Part shown: in pieces, positions 1-11,786 of the stretch
How positions within the stretch are numbered: the stretch's first letter is position 1
Layout: each line of letters starts with the position of its first letter
NCBI GenBank assembly: GCA_905221615.1
Contig: CAJNDT010006186.1
Location: 12,501-76,500 of the forward strand
Source of the DNA: Symbiodinium sp. CCMP2592
Taxonomy: Eukaryota > Sar > Dinophyceae > Suessiales > Symbiodiniaceae
Length of the DNA stretch: 64,000 bases
Direction: 5' to 3'
Position numbers and translations under genes: made by a program
Notes under the pieces: generated by a model
What the model was told of the DNA's origin: nothing
The model's database searches: none
What the model saw: only the letters and a program-made list of their open reading frames with translations

Positions 1-351
1 GTTGTGATAAACTGCATCAACACAAGTGCCAGTCCTCCGTCACAGTCTTTGCCACCGAGCCGCCGTAACCAACAGTCGTAGCCTTGGTCCAGGTGCGCCG
101 GTCCGGAGAGAAACACAGCATTCAAAGAGTACCAGCGGCCGGGTGGCAGTAACAAAGAACCACCAGAAGCAATGGGAGATAGAAGTGAACGGGGTTGGCT
201 CCACACCTGGGATGCAAAACTCTGGTGTGGGCCACTGCACTCGTTGCATGTCTATGTCTGTGTCATTATGTAGCCTGCCTGACATCGGAGCTTGAATAAC
301 TCAGGACTAAGAGTCCTCTGCGACAACCTACGTATATACTCGAACACTCTG

Positions 352-1886
352 TCACTCTCTCCACTTCGGTTCAGGCCAAGAGTCCATATCCATATTTCCT
401 TGGTCGTCACTCTTACAGCCACTGTTCCGGGACATGCTCTGAGAGTCGCCTTTGCAAAGCTTTCCGAGCGTTGCTACATATTGCATGGACACGCTGTGAC
501 CTTTTGCCATCCAAGGTCGTCGGCCTGACGTAGACCCCAAGCGGGTACTCATCCGGGAAGGCGCTGACAGAATACTCCCTGACAGTGCTCGGAAAGCTTG
601 AACGCCGGATGCTTCGCAGCAGAGCGTGCACTTTTTCATCCAGGCAAGGGACGTCCCCTCGGCGATCCAGAGGCTGGAGGAAAAGAGAATGCATACAATG
701 CTCGTCAAGGAGAACACGGACAGAATTCCAGGCAACGAGTCCCTTCAGGGTCGCGGGACATCTCCGAACAAGCGCAGTCAAGTGGAAACTGGCATGTAAA
801 ATCTGGCAGAACAAGCTCGTGCAACCGGGCCCGACGATGTTGATGATCATTTCCACGCCTCCGCCACCGCTGGGGCTTCAAAGCTCCGGCTGCAGGGCGT
901 TTGCTGCACACAGTCACTGGGGCAGCGACCGTCTCGCAGCTTTGGGGATTTCAGTAAGCGAAACCTGAGAGCAGCACTTCCCAAAGAACTGCTGCCCATT
1001 TTCTAGTAGCTTTGCTCAAAACAGGATGGACTGCCCCGCGCGAACTGTATGCAGGACCCGGAGATCCTCTTGCATGGAGAATCTTCAGGCTGCAGTCAAC
1101 TTTCCAATTCAACACGTCGATCTCGGCACACGGATGTAGGTTGATATCTTCCAGACAAGCAGCACCCTCACCAGTCGCAGCACTCGAAGCGCGGCGGTGC
1201 TTCCCTGATACAAGCCGCCTCAGACAGATCAAAGGACTGTCGGATACTGTCGGCATTCCGATCGGATGGTGGCAAGCGAAAGTGACCGAAGGCGGTGGCA
1301 TGTCAAAGGTTCCCTTCATCCAAGGAACTGAGAGAGATGTAGTACGGCGCAATGGCGAAAAAGTCTACCAAGTTCAGCACTTGTATTGCCTTGGCTTCCA
1401 AGGGATCAAACGCCAATTAAGCTTGAAGCCTGGGTCAGCCATCAGGCAACTTCGCAAAACTGCATATCTTGCATGCATTGCCTGTGCGGATGCCGGCAGG
1501 AAGCATACTTCCAAGTCATCTTTAATCGACTCACCTTAGAGCAGCGCTCGACAGATTGTCTTTCAAGTCTCGTCTCTCATCTTTACGCTTTGCACAGGAC
1601 TGCGTAGTCCGTGTTCTGGGTGCCAGAACTTCTTTCTCCACCAATCCGATGTCTTGGGGTAGTGCACGGTGCACCTGAAACGAAATCCAGGATAATCTGC
1701 ACACGTCTCTTCGAGTGAAGCTCTGTGTTCACCAGCTACGGAGCAGCTAAGCGAACCGCCAATGCAATTCGCATCACCTGAGGCAAGGAATTTTTGGGAC
1801 TGCCCGTCTGAGAACGTGATCATCTCCATCCAGTCTGTGAACCCCAGGACATCCAAGAGTTCTTTCAGCACCATTCTCGTAAGCAT
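352..1886 (-). other. possible exons, unassigned
   Basis: Several minus-strand frames of 60-150 codons here have protein-like composition, for example around 1563-1886 (contains VLKELLDVLGFTDWMEMITF), 951-1352 (contains INLHPCAEIDVLNWKVDC) and 413-856. None shows a domain I can name, and they lie in different frames, as expected of small exons of one or more spliced genes. They lie downstream, in the sense of the minus strand, of the channel-like S2 segment at 1957-2214 and could belong to the same gene, but I found no S4 arginine repeat and no TVGYGD-type pore motif among them. Confidence 0.2.
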
Positions 1887-1956
1887 GCACTGGGTTCTAA
1901 ATAGATGCAGCCAGAAGAAATCAGAATGTCTTCGCCCGTGTTGACTGCCACATGAT

Positions 1957-2214
1957 TCACTTCAGTGGAAGTCTTCCCTTGACTGAAGCATCTGCACGCC
2001 AACGAGGCACGTAGTCTATGGTGAAGACGATCATGCAAACGAGCTCCACATACTCAAACGCAGGGCCTGCCGCTCGCTTTCGATTCATGTTCGCAAACCA
2101 ATCAACCACATGAATGCCACGCTGTGCATCCACGAGTTGTCTCCAACGTGGCAGAAGTAGAAGCCGCAACTTTGATGCAAGGCAAGTGACGAGGAACAGG
2201 ACGGCAGCTTGCAA
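1957..2214 (-). CDS. channel-like segment (S2 helix), partial
   Basis: A minus-strand open frame contains FEYVELVCMIVFTIDYVPRW, which has the pattern of the S2 helix of voltage-gated cation channels (acidic residue, then CxxxFTxxY and a basic residue). A GT dinucleotide straight after FTIDY could be a splice donor. Further protein-like frames upstream at 2383-3036 (containing QICIPPEAIPYHERSRIKPC) may be its N-terminal exons. It follows the potassium channel gene ending at 3388 in the same orientation, so it may be a tandem second channel gene. No S3-S6 or pore could be found between here and the left edge, so the rest is absent, beyond my reading, or the match is chance. The product is not assigned further. 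Confidence 0.35.
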   Translation of the reverse strand: MQAAVLFLVTCLASKLRLLLLPRWRQLVDAQRGIHVVDWFANMNRKRAAGPAFEYVELVCMIVFTIDYVPRWRADASVKGRLPLK

Positions 2215-3387
2215 CGGTTATCCTTGGCTGACACCACATTTCTTCCAATCCATCAGCGAAGGCGGTCGCAACAAGCAGATCTGAAGGATTGAACAAACGA
2301 TATAAACATAAGAGTGCTGGTGTTGCCAAGATGGAGAACGCAGAAGGTGGCCGGTAGTCAAAGCCAAACCGACCGTGCAATTTCATTCAAAGCCGCTCTG
2401 GCCAGGGCTTGCACTCGGCGGGAGTAACATTGAATTCGGGCAGGGACTCGAGCAACATGGACACCTGGAGACAGGTCTGATGTGTCCGCCGCCACACGAC
2501 AGCGGATCCCTCGTGTCAGGAGACTTGGTAGCGTGTGCTGCCGAGCAACCGTGGCGACCATGATCACTGCCGTAACGAACCAGGACACCTTGCAGCATGT
2601 TGCGGCCCATGCACAGCAGCGTGAAACTCTTTGTTAAGCAACTGCAGCCGTGACAACCCACAACAACCGACCAGCAACACTTCCACCGGGAGGCCACGTT
2701 GGATGCACGGCTTGATCCGGGATCGCTCATGATAAGGAATAGCCTCGGGCGGGATGCAGATCTGAAGTGCGAGTTGACTAGATACCGAGAGTCTGCATTG
2801 ATAATCCTCTTTTCCGTGCTGGGGCACTGCCGACTCCATGAAACTTCTTCTTCCGGAAACCAGCGCGAACCCCGAGGTGGCTGCATCTGTTGAACCTGAG
2901 ATGCTGCATTTCGACAAAGGCGTTGGGTTTCAGTTCTGCAGCATGCAGCGAAGTAAAGCATGAGGTAGTCAGCCACCATATCGGAGACTCTCCTCCCGTC
3001 TAGGAGTATAGAGCAGGACTTCTGATATTGAGACAAGATTCATGTGGCTCCAACCTCGGTCAGGGGCCAACAATCCAAGACTGCTTTCTGCACCGTCATT
3101 TTGCCATACCACAGATCGGGCTTGTAACAGACAAGGGCGCTACAGCCAAAAACTCACAAGTCTTGCTTCCGCTGTCCGGGAATGTCTGGGCAGGAGACTT
3201 TGTGGATCTCGTGGTGCTACTCCGAAGGTTCTCATGAAAGGACAGCCTCAGTGGATTTGCAAGGAAGGCCAGCCGAAGACGATGGGTGCAGACACTCCAA
3301 GTCGCCGGGGAGCCTTCGGCCTTGCGAATGAGACGATGCCTGTGAGTAAGCGTTCTCGAAGTTCGAACCTTGGGCCACAGGGGCTTG

Positions 3388-6120
3388 TTAAGTCTTAGGC
3401 TCTGCTGCTTGGCTTGCCAAGGACTTCCTGAGGTATCCGCTCAAGACTCCGATGGGCAGCGCCAAGAGGATCACCTGGGAAAATAGAGGGATCCGACAGA
3501 AGCCTCGGCCTGCCTCCCTCTTGAGGGGTCAGCATCATGAACCTAGCATCCTAGCTACTGCAGCACAAGTGGAGCACATCATGTTCAGCTGGTACTGCTG
3601 ACTCGGGTGCTGCTCAGTGACTCCACAATAGAAGCACATAACACCGACAATCTTTCCTGACAGGGACAGGGATCTATAGAGCCACAGCAGCTCTGAGGCC
3701 TGAAATCTCTCGAATGGCGACTGGCGACTCATCGAGCACATGTAAGCATCCTCACTCGCAGCTGGCCTGGGAGCGTCGTGGGAACAATGTCACCGTAGCC
3801 TGCAGAAGTTCGCAAAGTACAGAGACGGAGACGTGGAGAGAGTGTTCAGCTCGCTCTTGCTTGGATCTTGCGTCCGTGCCACCCACAGTGGTCATTGTCG
3901 AGAAAGCCCACCAGAGAGCTATCGGTATCGAGCGAAAAGGCGTCTGAACTTCATGCTCACCCTGCCAAATTTGCAGCGAAATGTGGCACTGACAAACCAG
4001 ACTCAGTGAAGCTGTGGGCGGTCCTGTGCATCGATGCGCACGAAGACCCCGGTGGGAAATGGCGCGGGCACCTCGAACACATGCAAATTTGCCAGACAAG
4101 CGTCAAGACTGGAAGTACAATGCTGCGACTTTCCAAGGCCATGCGGTGTGGCAAGGAAAATACGCAATTGAGCAGGCACCTAACCTCCCACATCGATTTC
4201 TGTGCTGGGGTTACATCTCAAGTTCCTAGAAGGCAAATTAGACACCCTAAGTAGCCTGGCCCGGGGATCTTCGTATTGCTGTGTTTCTTAGCCGGCGCGA
4301 TGCAGCCAGAAGTATGCCATGTTTACCCAGAAATCCCAGTCCAGCCCAAGCTGCAGTATTGTTGAACATGTCCGTCCTGGGCTGTGTGAATTGTGGGGCG
4401 ACCTGAGTGTTGACATCCGAATCGCAGACTGTGACTGGCGGTGAGCGCAAGCCAAGCCCGCCGCCGAGAACCGCTGCCCCTCAACGAAGAACATGACCTT
4501 GACACCACGGAATCCGGAAGCGGCTCGCTTCCCGTCGCAGACTGCGATGTATTCGGAGCTCAACAACGCAGCCGGCCAGGACACGCAGGCGAAAATGATG
4601 CCGACAATCACGTTGAAGAACCTGTTCCACAGATTGATCATGACTGTGGATGAGCGTGCCTTACAAAACTGCCAGGTGTCACGACTTGAGAGCCAGGCAT
4701 AAGGATCGCCAAAGGAAACCCGCTTCTCATCATTGCTTCCAAGCAAAGCCTCATGCCTGTGGAACATTTCACTGAGGTTTCTCGGTTGACTGACTGACCA
4801 AATGGCTTTGCAGAGAAGGTTGAGCAAACGATGCCTCCATGGTGCTTGGCGAGCTTGAAAAGCCTGAGCACCTCGCCATGTGCATGAAGTCGAACAACTG
4901 AAAATGAATGACCACTTGCTGCAACGTAGCTGCGCGAAGGATCGCAGGCGGTAAGCTGAGGTTGCCGCCCGGGCCAGCCGAAGCACTCGTAGAGAGCTCA
5001 CGGAATTTCCAATGATGAACCCCAAATAGAATGGGGCCACAGCCTCGGATCCCGAGAAACTTCCCCGTATAGGATGCCGCAGACTTGCATCTTCAAGACA
5101 AGTCACTAATAAGTCCACAATGTTCAAAGGCATCCTGAGCGCAACTGCGACTGCTAAACGGGGTCACCATCACCATCCCCCAGTTTGTCGGGTTCTCTCA
5201 TGGAACAAACCAATCAGTAAAAACCGGCTCGTGAGAAGCTTACTGGCTTCTTATAGTCTTCCGGCCGTTCTTAAGGGTGTCGACGAACCGATAAATCAAG
5301 GCCGCGAAGAGTGGGGACCTACACAAACACGCATAGTAGCAGTTGCAGTGCAACTCAGAAAAGCACAGCACGTGCAGCAACTGCTTTGTTTTCTCCATCT
5401 TGGACTCACGACATGCCAGATGGAAAACCAGACAGCCTCAGCCCTCGACCGTGCGTAGTGCAACACGCGGAGGGTAGGAGTCTCACCCAGCACAGGCTCC
5501 GCATGACAAGTGAGCAAGCGAGCCTTAGACCAGTCATGATCAGGCACGTTGCAGCAAATCCATCCATATGCAGACAGATGCAGTCAAACGGAGGAGCGAG
5601 CTCCCGAAACAAACGGAACCAGCATCTCGCATCGGAAAGTCTGAGGCCGCCACAAGGTATTCGACAGTGAAGACAAGTATGCATGCCTTTGGTAAGACTA
5701 GGCTGGAGAGCAATCCACCCGGGCGGTCATGCAGCCACTCTCTGTGTCTCCCGCTGCGAAGTAAGTTTCTGCATCGGCACTCCAACAATGATTCTAATGC
5801 AGGTGAACCGCTGCTTCTATGTAGAAGAAGCTTTCGTGTGGCACCTCAGTGCCAGGTCTCGCCGGTCGCACTCAGCTCGACAGCGCCGAGAGCCGCAGAG
5901 GCTGGGCCGCTGGCCGGCTCGCAAGCTTCGACCGTCAGCGGCTCCCCGGCCGCGCGCAAAGCCTCGCAGAGATCCGGGCGCTTCGCAAAGGACTGCATCG
6001 ACCTCAGCAGAGGAAACACCAGGCTTCGGTGGAAAGTGAAAGCAATTTCTTTCCGGGTGGCTCTAGTATGAAAGACGTAGTGCTCAGCAGGATCGTGGCC
6101 ACCACAAAGGCGGAGATGAC
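3388..6120 (-). CDS. voltage-gated potassium channel, core exons S1-S6
   Basis: This multi-exon gene encodes the six-helix core of a Kv-type channel that passes K+ across a membrane when depolarised. Exons read on the minus strand: S1 at 6120-6061 (FVVATILLSTTSFILE), S2 at 5686-5654 (ACILVFTVEYL), post-S2 at 5523-5487 (ARLLTCHAEP), start of S3 at 5134-5107 (MPLNIVDLL), S3-S4 at 5043-4969 (ending SSLRVLRLAR, the voltage-sensor arginines), S4-S5 linker at 4871-4835 (VLRLFKLAKHHG), S5 about 4700-4542 (FFNVIVGIIFA), pore helix at 3961-3883 (IPIALWWAFSTMTTVG), selectivity filter at 3799-3767 (YGDIVPTTLP), S6 at 3656-3622 and 3474-3388 (VILLALPIGVLSGYLRK). The filter TVGYGD is formed across an intron. 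Phases agree exactly from pore to stop; TAA is at 3388-3390. Two donors are GC (after 4969 and after 3767). The S1-S2 loop and one join before S3 are unresolved. Confidence 0.82.
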
Positions 6121-6225
6121 CTTGGACTCTTGACAGCCATGAATGTCAAGCTGGAGTTTCAATTACCGGCTCCCGTGCCTCCGGGAGATGAGTGCTTAGA
6201 GGAGCTACAGCTGTACTTTCCTGGG

Positions 6226-7273
6226 ACAGGCTGCTTTGCCCATCAAAAAATTGTCCGGGTCGTCCAAGACCAGGAAGATGCACCTCGACACACAAACACA
6301 CGCAGACACACGCGCACAACGACACATCAAAAAACACGCACATGCACACACATGTAGTGTATGTATACATATGTATGTATACATATGTAACATGTACACA
6401 TATATGACTATGTAAAGTCTGCAGCAAAGTGAGAGGTGAAGGCGAAGCTGGCCTGCACCAGTGCATCTCGTTGGTGGAAGGCAACCAGCTCACCCTCTTC
6501 GAAGGTAAAGGCCTCAGCTTGCAAAAGGCCCGAGGATCACTCAGCAGCCGATGGCGCATCAGAGCGGCCTTGCCCTTTCCTTCTCTTGCATTCCAGGCAC
6601 TGCACATCCGGTGTCCCGCCTGTCTCACCGACATCCTCAGGTGTAGCGATCTTCGACGCCACAGGCATACTAAGATTGCTTTCCCTCTCGCTGCATTTCT
6701 AGTGCTTGGGAATGCGCGCACCGTCCTTTGCAACTTCATGCATGGGCATCAGCCTGTGCCCCTGGCCTTCCGCGGCACATCAGGGCTGTGGTGGGCGGAA
6801 TGGCTGAGCAGACTTGAAGTTCCCATTCCGACACCTGCCGCTTTGCTGAGCTCGATCAACGGGCAAGAACACGGATTTCCGTCCTGCGAAGGATGGTGAC
6901 CGCGACGACCTCGTTCCCGTGACATAGGGCCGAACACCTGGTGCTCAGCTGGACCATAAGCCAAACTACGTCTGGAAGTCGAAGAGAAATATCATTCTGC
7001 AGACGCCAAATCTCCGAGAAGTGAATGTCGAGGAGTCCCCAAGATCTACAGCCATCGCCTTGAGCATCGGATCTCCGCAGCAAGGCCTGCATCCGAATGT
7101 AGGCCTTCACAGGGCCGCAGCGAGCGCCAGCTGTTCCGAGGAGGGCGCAGCTTGGCTGCTCCGCCATGTGGGTGACACGACCCACGCCTGCTTTTGGAGC
7201 CTCTCGTGGCGTCTTGCCCATTCCTCCAAGCCTCGTGCCAGGACGTAAGTAGACACACCAGGACCCTCGTCAA
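6226..7273 (-). CDS. probable N-terminal exons of the potassium channel
   Basis: Upstream of the S1 exon, in the same orientation, lies LVLDDPDNFLMGK (about 6275-6231), which resembles the conserved cytosolic stretch just before S1 in alveolate Kv channels. Further out are EEGELVAFHQRDALVQASFA (near 6500), LRRSDAQGDGCRSWGLLDIH (near 7050) and ARGLEEWARRHERLQKQAWV (near 7200), all protein-like and in differing frames with plausible splice sites between them. I infer that they form the cytosolic N-terminus of the channel gene. The true start codon was not located. A (CA)-rich tract at 6286-6350 and a TATGTATACATA-rich palindromic tract at 6357-6405 sit inside one of the presumed introns. Confidence 0.4.
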
Positions 7274-7349
7274 AGCAGGTTCATATGCGCAAGAAGACCA
7301 GCCAAGGAACTGTTTTGCTGCGCTGCAGCATGTCTTCTAAGGGAGGTCC

Positions 7350-8018
7350 TCAGTCACTGGCATCCCATTCTGAAATCATCCGGTGAGCAGTTGGCACAAA
7401 GTGGTAACCTGCAACACCCTTTTGTTTCCATGCGAGGCACTTGAGAGAAGCTGGAAGCGATGCGAGTACTTCGCCAGAATCAGCGACAGCAGCTGTAGAC
7501 ATCCTTGGCTGCTTTGTTGTCTTCGAGCTGCACCTGGTGCCAACATGCACCTGCTACTAAAGTCCTCTAAGCGTTATCTTCCAGAGCCAGTGACTCGTAA
7601 GTAGTACATACGAACTACTGTAGTTCTTGAAGATCCTCTGCTAAGCCTCGTATTGGTCGTTCCCTGCCCGACCACCAGCAGCTCCAGGTCCTCGGAGGAC
7701 ACATCTTCGACCTGCGAAAGAAGGGATTCACTTCTCTGCCATGTGCAGTAGAGCGAGACAAGACCAAAGCAGGAACTTCTACTTCTATGAGAAGAGTTAG
7801 GATCTGTATTCTCCCAACAGCCTCGCTGTGAGCTCTGTTGCCTTGATCGCCCCGCGCTCCTCAGATGTGACAGCTGCTGCGCACATGTACAGACCATGCC
7901 AATGGAAGGAAGACACACCAACTGAGCAAGTGATGCCATTTTCGGCCAGCGTGACGTTTGCACACTGCAGGTATTTGCCCTTCTTGCTGTGTAAGCAATT
8001 CGTAGCCGCTAAAGCCAC
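7350..8018 (-). other. possible exons between the channel and glmS-like genes
   Basis: Two protein-like minus-strand frames occur here: one ending near 7797 (ALAATNCLHSKKGKYLQCAN, then HGLYMCAAAVTSEERGAIKA) and one at 7350-7550 (LKCLAWKQKGVAGYHFVPTA). A third at 7574-7720 contains SQVEDVSSEDLELLVVGQG. No family is recognised. They could be a small gene of their own or the far 5' exons of the channel gene. The stop codon of the GlmS-type gene is only about 90 bases before them. Confidence 0.25.
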
Positions 8019-8104
8019 AGGAGTTGCGCTAATGTCAGCTGCGACATCCCAGGCAGAGTCCGGCGCCTTTGAGCGCAGGCTCCTTTCAGGTTTCGGCTTT
8101 CGGC

Positions 8105-9433
8105 TCAGTAGGAGGATACGTAGCCGCCAGGTGGGGAGCTGTCGGCCTTCACCGAGACTGAGACACTCTTCACCAAACCACGTGGGGCATCGACGGCGTT
8201 GCCTTTGAGGATCCCCATCATGTAGGCCAACAGCTGCAGCGGAAGCATGGCAAGCAATGGCATCAGGTATTCATGTGTCTCCGGCACTCCAATGACGTAC
8301 TCACAGAGCTTTTCCAGCTCGTGGTTGTGCTTCTCGGTGATCGCAATTGTGGCACCATTTCGAGCTCGGACTTCTTCGATGTTGGACTTTATTTTCTCGT
8401 AGGTGGCATCTGCTTTTGGACAAATCACCACAACTGGCATAAACTCGTCTATAAGCGCAATAGGGCCATGCTTCATCTCTGCTGCAGGGTAACCTTCTGC
8501 ATGTATGTAAGCCAATTCTTTGCATTTCATGGCTCCCTCCAGTGCGATTGGGAAGTTGAAGCCGCGTCCCAAGAAGATAAAGTTTCTCGCCAGAACATTC
8601 TGACAGCCAATGTCCCACAATGGGCACTCGCCGATCTCAATGGAGCGATCACCAACTTCAGTGACTAACGGCTTGGCCTCCTTGTCTAAAACCTCCTGCA
8701 TGCTGTCCGGGAGCTCCTGCAATCTTTGGACCAGGCTCTCCCTCTCTGCGCCAATCTGGCCGCATTCGTCTGCCAGGGCGAGGCTGAGGAGCACAAACAT
8801 CATGTTGGTTGCTGAGAAGGTTTTCGTTGACGCGACGCCCACGCCCTGGCCAGCACCCACATCCAGAACACAGTCGCACTCTCTGGCAAGGGTGGAGTCC
8901 AACTGGTTCACAATGGCGATAGTGAGAACACCAGTTCCGCTGGGACTGTTCCTCACGCGGCGAAGCGCCTCCACCGCATCGGTTGTCTCTCCTGACATTG
9001 ACACAACTACTAAAACATCGCCTGTTCGCAACGTTGGCTCGCGATACCTGAACTCCGAAGCATACTGGGATTCAACAGGAATTCGCGCCATCGTCTCGAT
9101 GAGATACTCCGCCAGAATAGCGGCATGCCATGAGGTCCCCGAGCCGATCACGGTGAGCCTATGGCAAAAGCCCTTGTCGGACATCCGGCTCTGAGAGCAC
9201 GCTGCGAGGATCTCCAGCGGGCTCTTCCCTGCAAGGCCGTGGGCCTCAGGCAACGGCTTTCGAAGTCCCGGAATGTCGACCTTGCCATCTTTCAGATGTG
9301 CCTGAATGAGCCGACGCAGGACGCGCGGCGTCTCCCAAATGTCACTTAGCATGCCCTGGGCCGATATCCGGTCTGCAATTTGCAGAGGTGCCTGCATAGA
9401 TCCAGCTCTCTCTGCCTTCTCTTCAGATGCCAT
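8105..9433 (-). CDS. GlmS-type glucosamine-6-phosphate isomerase, no glutaminase domain
   Basis: An intron-free frame encodes the two SIS domains of glutamine:fructose-6-phosphate aminotransferase (GlmS/GFAT), which makes glucosamine 6-phosphate for amino-sugar and glycan synthesis. Numbering from the first open TTG at 9532: the domain opening near residue 60 (MLSDIWETPRVLRR), sugar-phosphate loop GSGTS at 130-134, SMSGETTD at 178-185 (SQSGETAD in most GlmS), GVASTKTF at 232-239, LGRG at 321-324, AAEMKHGP at 350-357 with the catalytic Glu/His region, and DAPRGLVKSV at 448-457 with the conserved Lys. The C-terminus carries about ten extra residues. I chose the ATG at 9433 (context gccATGG, 442 residues). 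The N-terminal Cys-nucleophile glutaminase domain of about 240 residues, normal in GlmS, is not in this frame and was not seen in the 3 kb upstream. It could act with free ammonia or a separate glutaminase, or an upstream exon may have been missed. Confidence 0.88.
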   Translation of the reverse strand: MASEEKAERAGSMQAPLQIADRISAQGMLSDIWETPRVLRRLIQAHLKDGKVDIPGLRKPLPEAHGLAGKSPLEILAACSQSRMSDKGFCHRLTVIGSGTSWHAAILAEYLIETMARIPVESQYASEFRYREPTLRTGDVLVVVSMSGETTDAVEALRRVRNSPSGTGVLTIAIVNQLDSTLARECDCVLDVGAGQGVGVASTKTFSATNMMFVLLSLALADECGQIGAERESLVQRLQELPDSMQEVLDKEAKPLVTEVGDRSIEIGECPLWDIGCQNVLARNFIFLGRGFNFPIALEGAMKCKELAYIHAEGYPAAEMKHGPIALIDEFMPVVVICPKADATYEKIKSNIEEVRARNGATIAITEKHNHELEKLCEYVIGVPETHEYLMPLLAMLPLQLLAYMMGILKGNAVDAPRGLVKSVSVSVKADSSPPGGYVSSY

Positions 9434-9539
9434 GGCGGGCCACCGGCCACTAGACCAGACTTCAACGCCCCTTTGAGCCGACTTGGGAGATGATGGAAAA
9501 ACACTATCACTACTGCAATCGGTGTTGAGCAATGCCGAA

Positions 9540-11780
9540 AAGATGGTCCAATGGTAGCCAGGGAAGCCAAGCCACCCGTGTCTGCCGCGGGAGGCAGGTT
9601 CAGCGACTCCCGTACAAGCTGCTCAAGAAGCATCTGCTCCTGTCGCTAGGAAACAGGAAGAGTCAGCTTTCCATGAAATCAGGATCGGGCAGAGCATCGC
9701 AATCACGTTTGATGTGCTGCCGCATGCTTTCCGCGAGCCTCGGCAGCTCGTGTCTCCTGTTCCGCGATCCATCTCCTTGGCGAGTCTTCTGACGCTCGCC
9801 GAAGTTAAGAAACCGCAGGTTCTTCTGCCAACGTCAGTTTGCACGCGGCACTGTACTTCCGAAGGCACGGCAGTCAAGCTAAGGTTCGAAATGTGCTCCG
9901 TCTGGCTAGCCTGGCAGCAAGAAAGTGTGAGTATTTCTCGAGCTGCCAAGAGACAAGGCGATTGGCTGACACCCCCTTGCGAGTTGCACCTGGTACTCCT
10001 GGAAGGTCTCAGAAAGCTGGTGTGCAACTTGGTCCGGCGCGACCTCGCGTACCCACGCAGGCGACACGATCAAGGTTCAGTGCATGCAGCAATGTGTGAA
10101 AATGTGTGCTAGAACGTTCATGTAACGACATCGGCACTCGTGGCAAGAAGGGCGATGCGCAGCGATGACGAAAACAGTGCAAAGGGGTAGGAAAATTACG
10201 ATAAAACGACAGTATCTGGCTTGCTCATAAGAGGCTCGATGACATTTAACAAAAACCCACGGGGCGGTGTCGTTGAGGCTGCTGATCTTTACCAGGCATT
10301 CGCTGCTGCTGCCAGGACCAACAACCGTATCCTATCGAACGGTACTAGTTTCGATTCGAAAACAAAGGTCGCGACTGCCGTCACAACAGCCGATGCATTC
10401 GTATGCACGGCAGGTCGCACCTCCAAATAAAAAGGTGCAAAACGAAAAAAGCGAGCATCTGCTCTTGCTCCAGCCCACCGGTCAGCTTCGCTCTGCTGGC
10501 CAAGGCACGCTTCCAGGCAGTTGCACAGGCCATACCTTCTCGACACCGTGCAGACTAAAACGATTCTCAGAGCGTGCAAAGAGGGAGCATTGGCGCAACA
10601 CCCAGCCCCTCAATCTCCCAGCGGCAGCTGCCCGGCAGCTACCTGGTAATGTTCCGGCCAAGCGGCGCTATCCTGTGACCATGCTTGTCCCTGCGAAGGC
10701 CGGCCTTGACGCATGGACTGAAAGAGAATGAAGGCAGCACTCGTAGTGGCGGTGGTAGCATAGCCAAAGCGCGGCAGTAGCGTTACACCATAACAACGAC
10801 AACGAGTATGAGCAACTTGACTTTCTCGCGGACTGATCGCTGCAATTGCTGTCGAGCAGCAGGGTGCTGCACCAGCCACCCAGGCCATTGTGTTGGCAAC
10901 ATTTGAGCCATGACAACTACGCTGCACAGGCAAACGAAGGTCACAAGAGGTCTGACTCGGCTTTGCTGACCATGCTGACTGTGCTGGCTGCGCATCACCA
11001 GTCCCTACATGCATTACCCTCGACATGCAGAGATGAGCCTCGAAGCGCTCTGCTGTCTCGCCCTTAGCAAAACCACACACTGCTTCGTCTGGAATCCATC
11101 ATCTCTGGCTTCGGCCCGGGCTTTGCTTGCAAGGGCACTGGCAGCCTGCATGGCAAAGAGACTCTACGATGAAACACGGTCGCATCAGCCTCACAAGAAA
11201 AAGCTAGGCGGTCCTTTGGCGTCTCTCCGTCGGCCATGTTTTTCATCCTCAGCCACGAACAGAACACACGGAGGCCATCGTCATACATGCGAAGCATGAA
11301 GCAGGAGTCGCGGAACACAACGCTGCCACATCAGGTTGTTCCGAGAGCCAACCGAATCACGTCGACAGTCGGTTTCGACGGGCCTACGCTACCAGCACGC
11401 CTTTTCGCTCCTGTACATCTTGAGCAGGCTTGGCACAAAAAGCCTGCCCTGAACCAGGCGAGACCATGTGCCTCAATGTCGTTTTTAAAACGTGACTCTG
11501 AACGATGGCGACCTCGGTTCAGGCCACGCAGTGCAGACTGGAATCTGTACAAACCCAGACCTGGCAGTCATGGTAAGGCTCTGCTTGGGCAGCCAGGAGA
11601 AAATATTCTGTCCCGATGACTCCCAGCCGCGTTTTGAATCCTCCAGAGTTTACATTGCATCACGATCTTCGGCCACGTTGCAGGTTTACCGAGCTGCAGC
11701 TCTGTGCTTCTGAGCTACGTGTGCCCATGGTTGTTCGTTCCTACACATGTGGCCTGCCACGAGGTCCTTCTTGTAGTGAG
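9540..11780. other. no gene recognised
   Basis: Open frames of 70-150 codons occur on both strands, but none has a domain, convincing composition or consistent splice signals. I looked here in particular for the missing glutaminase domain of the GlmS-type gene (a start Met-Cys-Gly-Ile and the RGYDSAG motif) and did not see it. Confidence 0.4.
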
Positions 11781-11786
11781 CATCAG

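Noticed and set aside
3350..3375. AGTTCGAACCTTG as a tRNA T-arm
   Set aside because: No acceptor stem, D-arm or anticodon arm could be built around it.
8610..9194. A 194-codon plus-strand frame
   Set aside because: It is the antisense shadow of the GlmS-type gene, whose motifs fix the minus frame.
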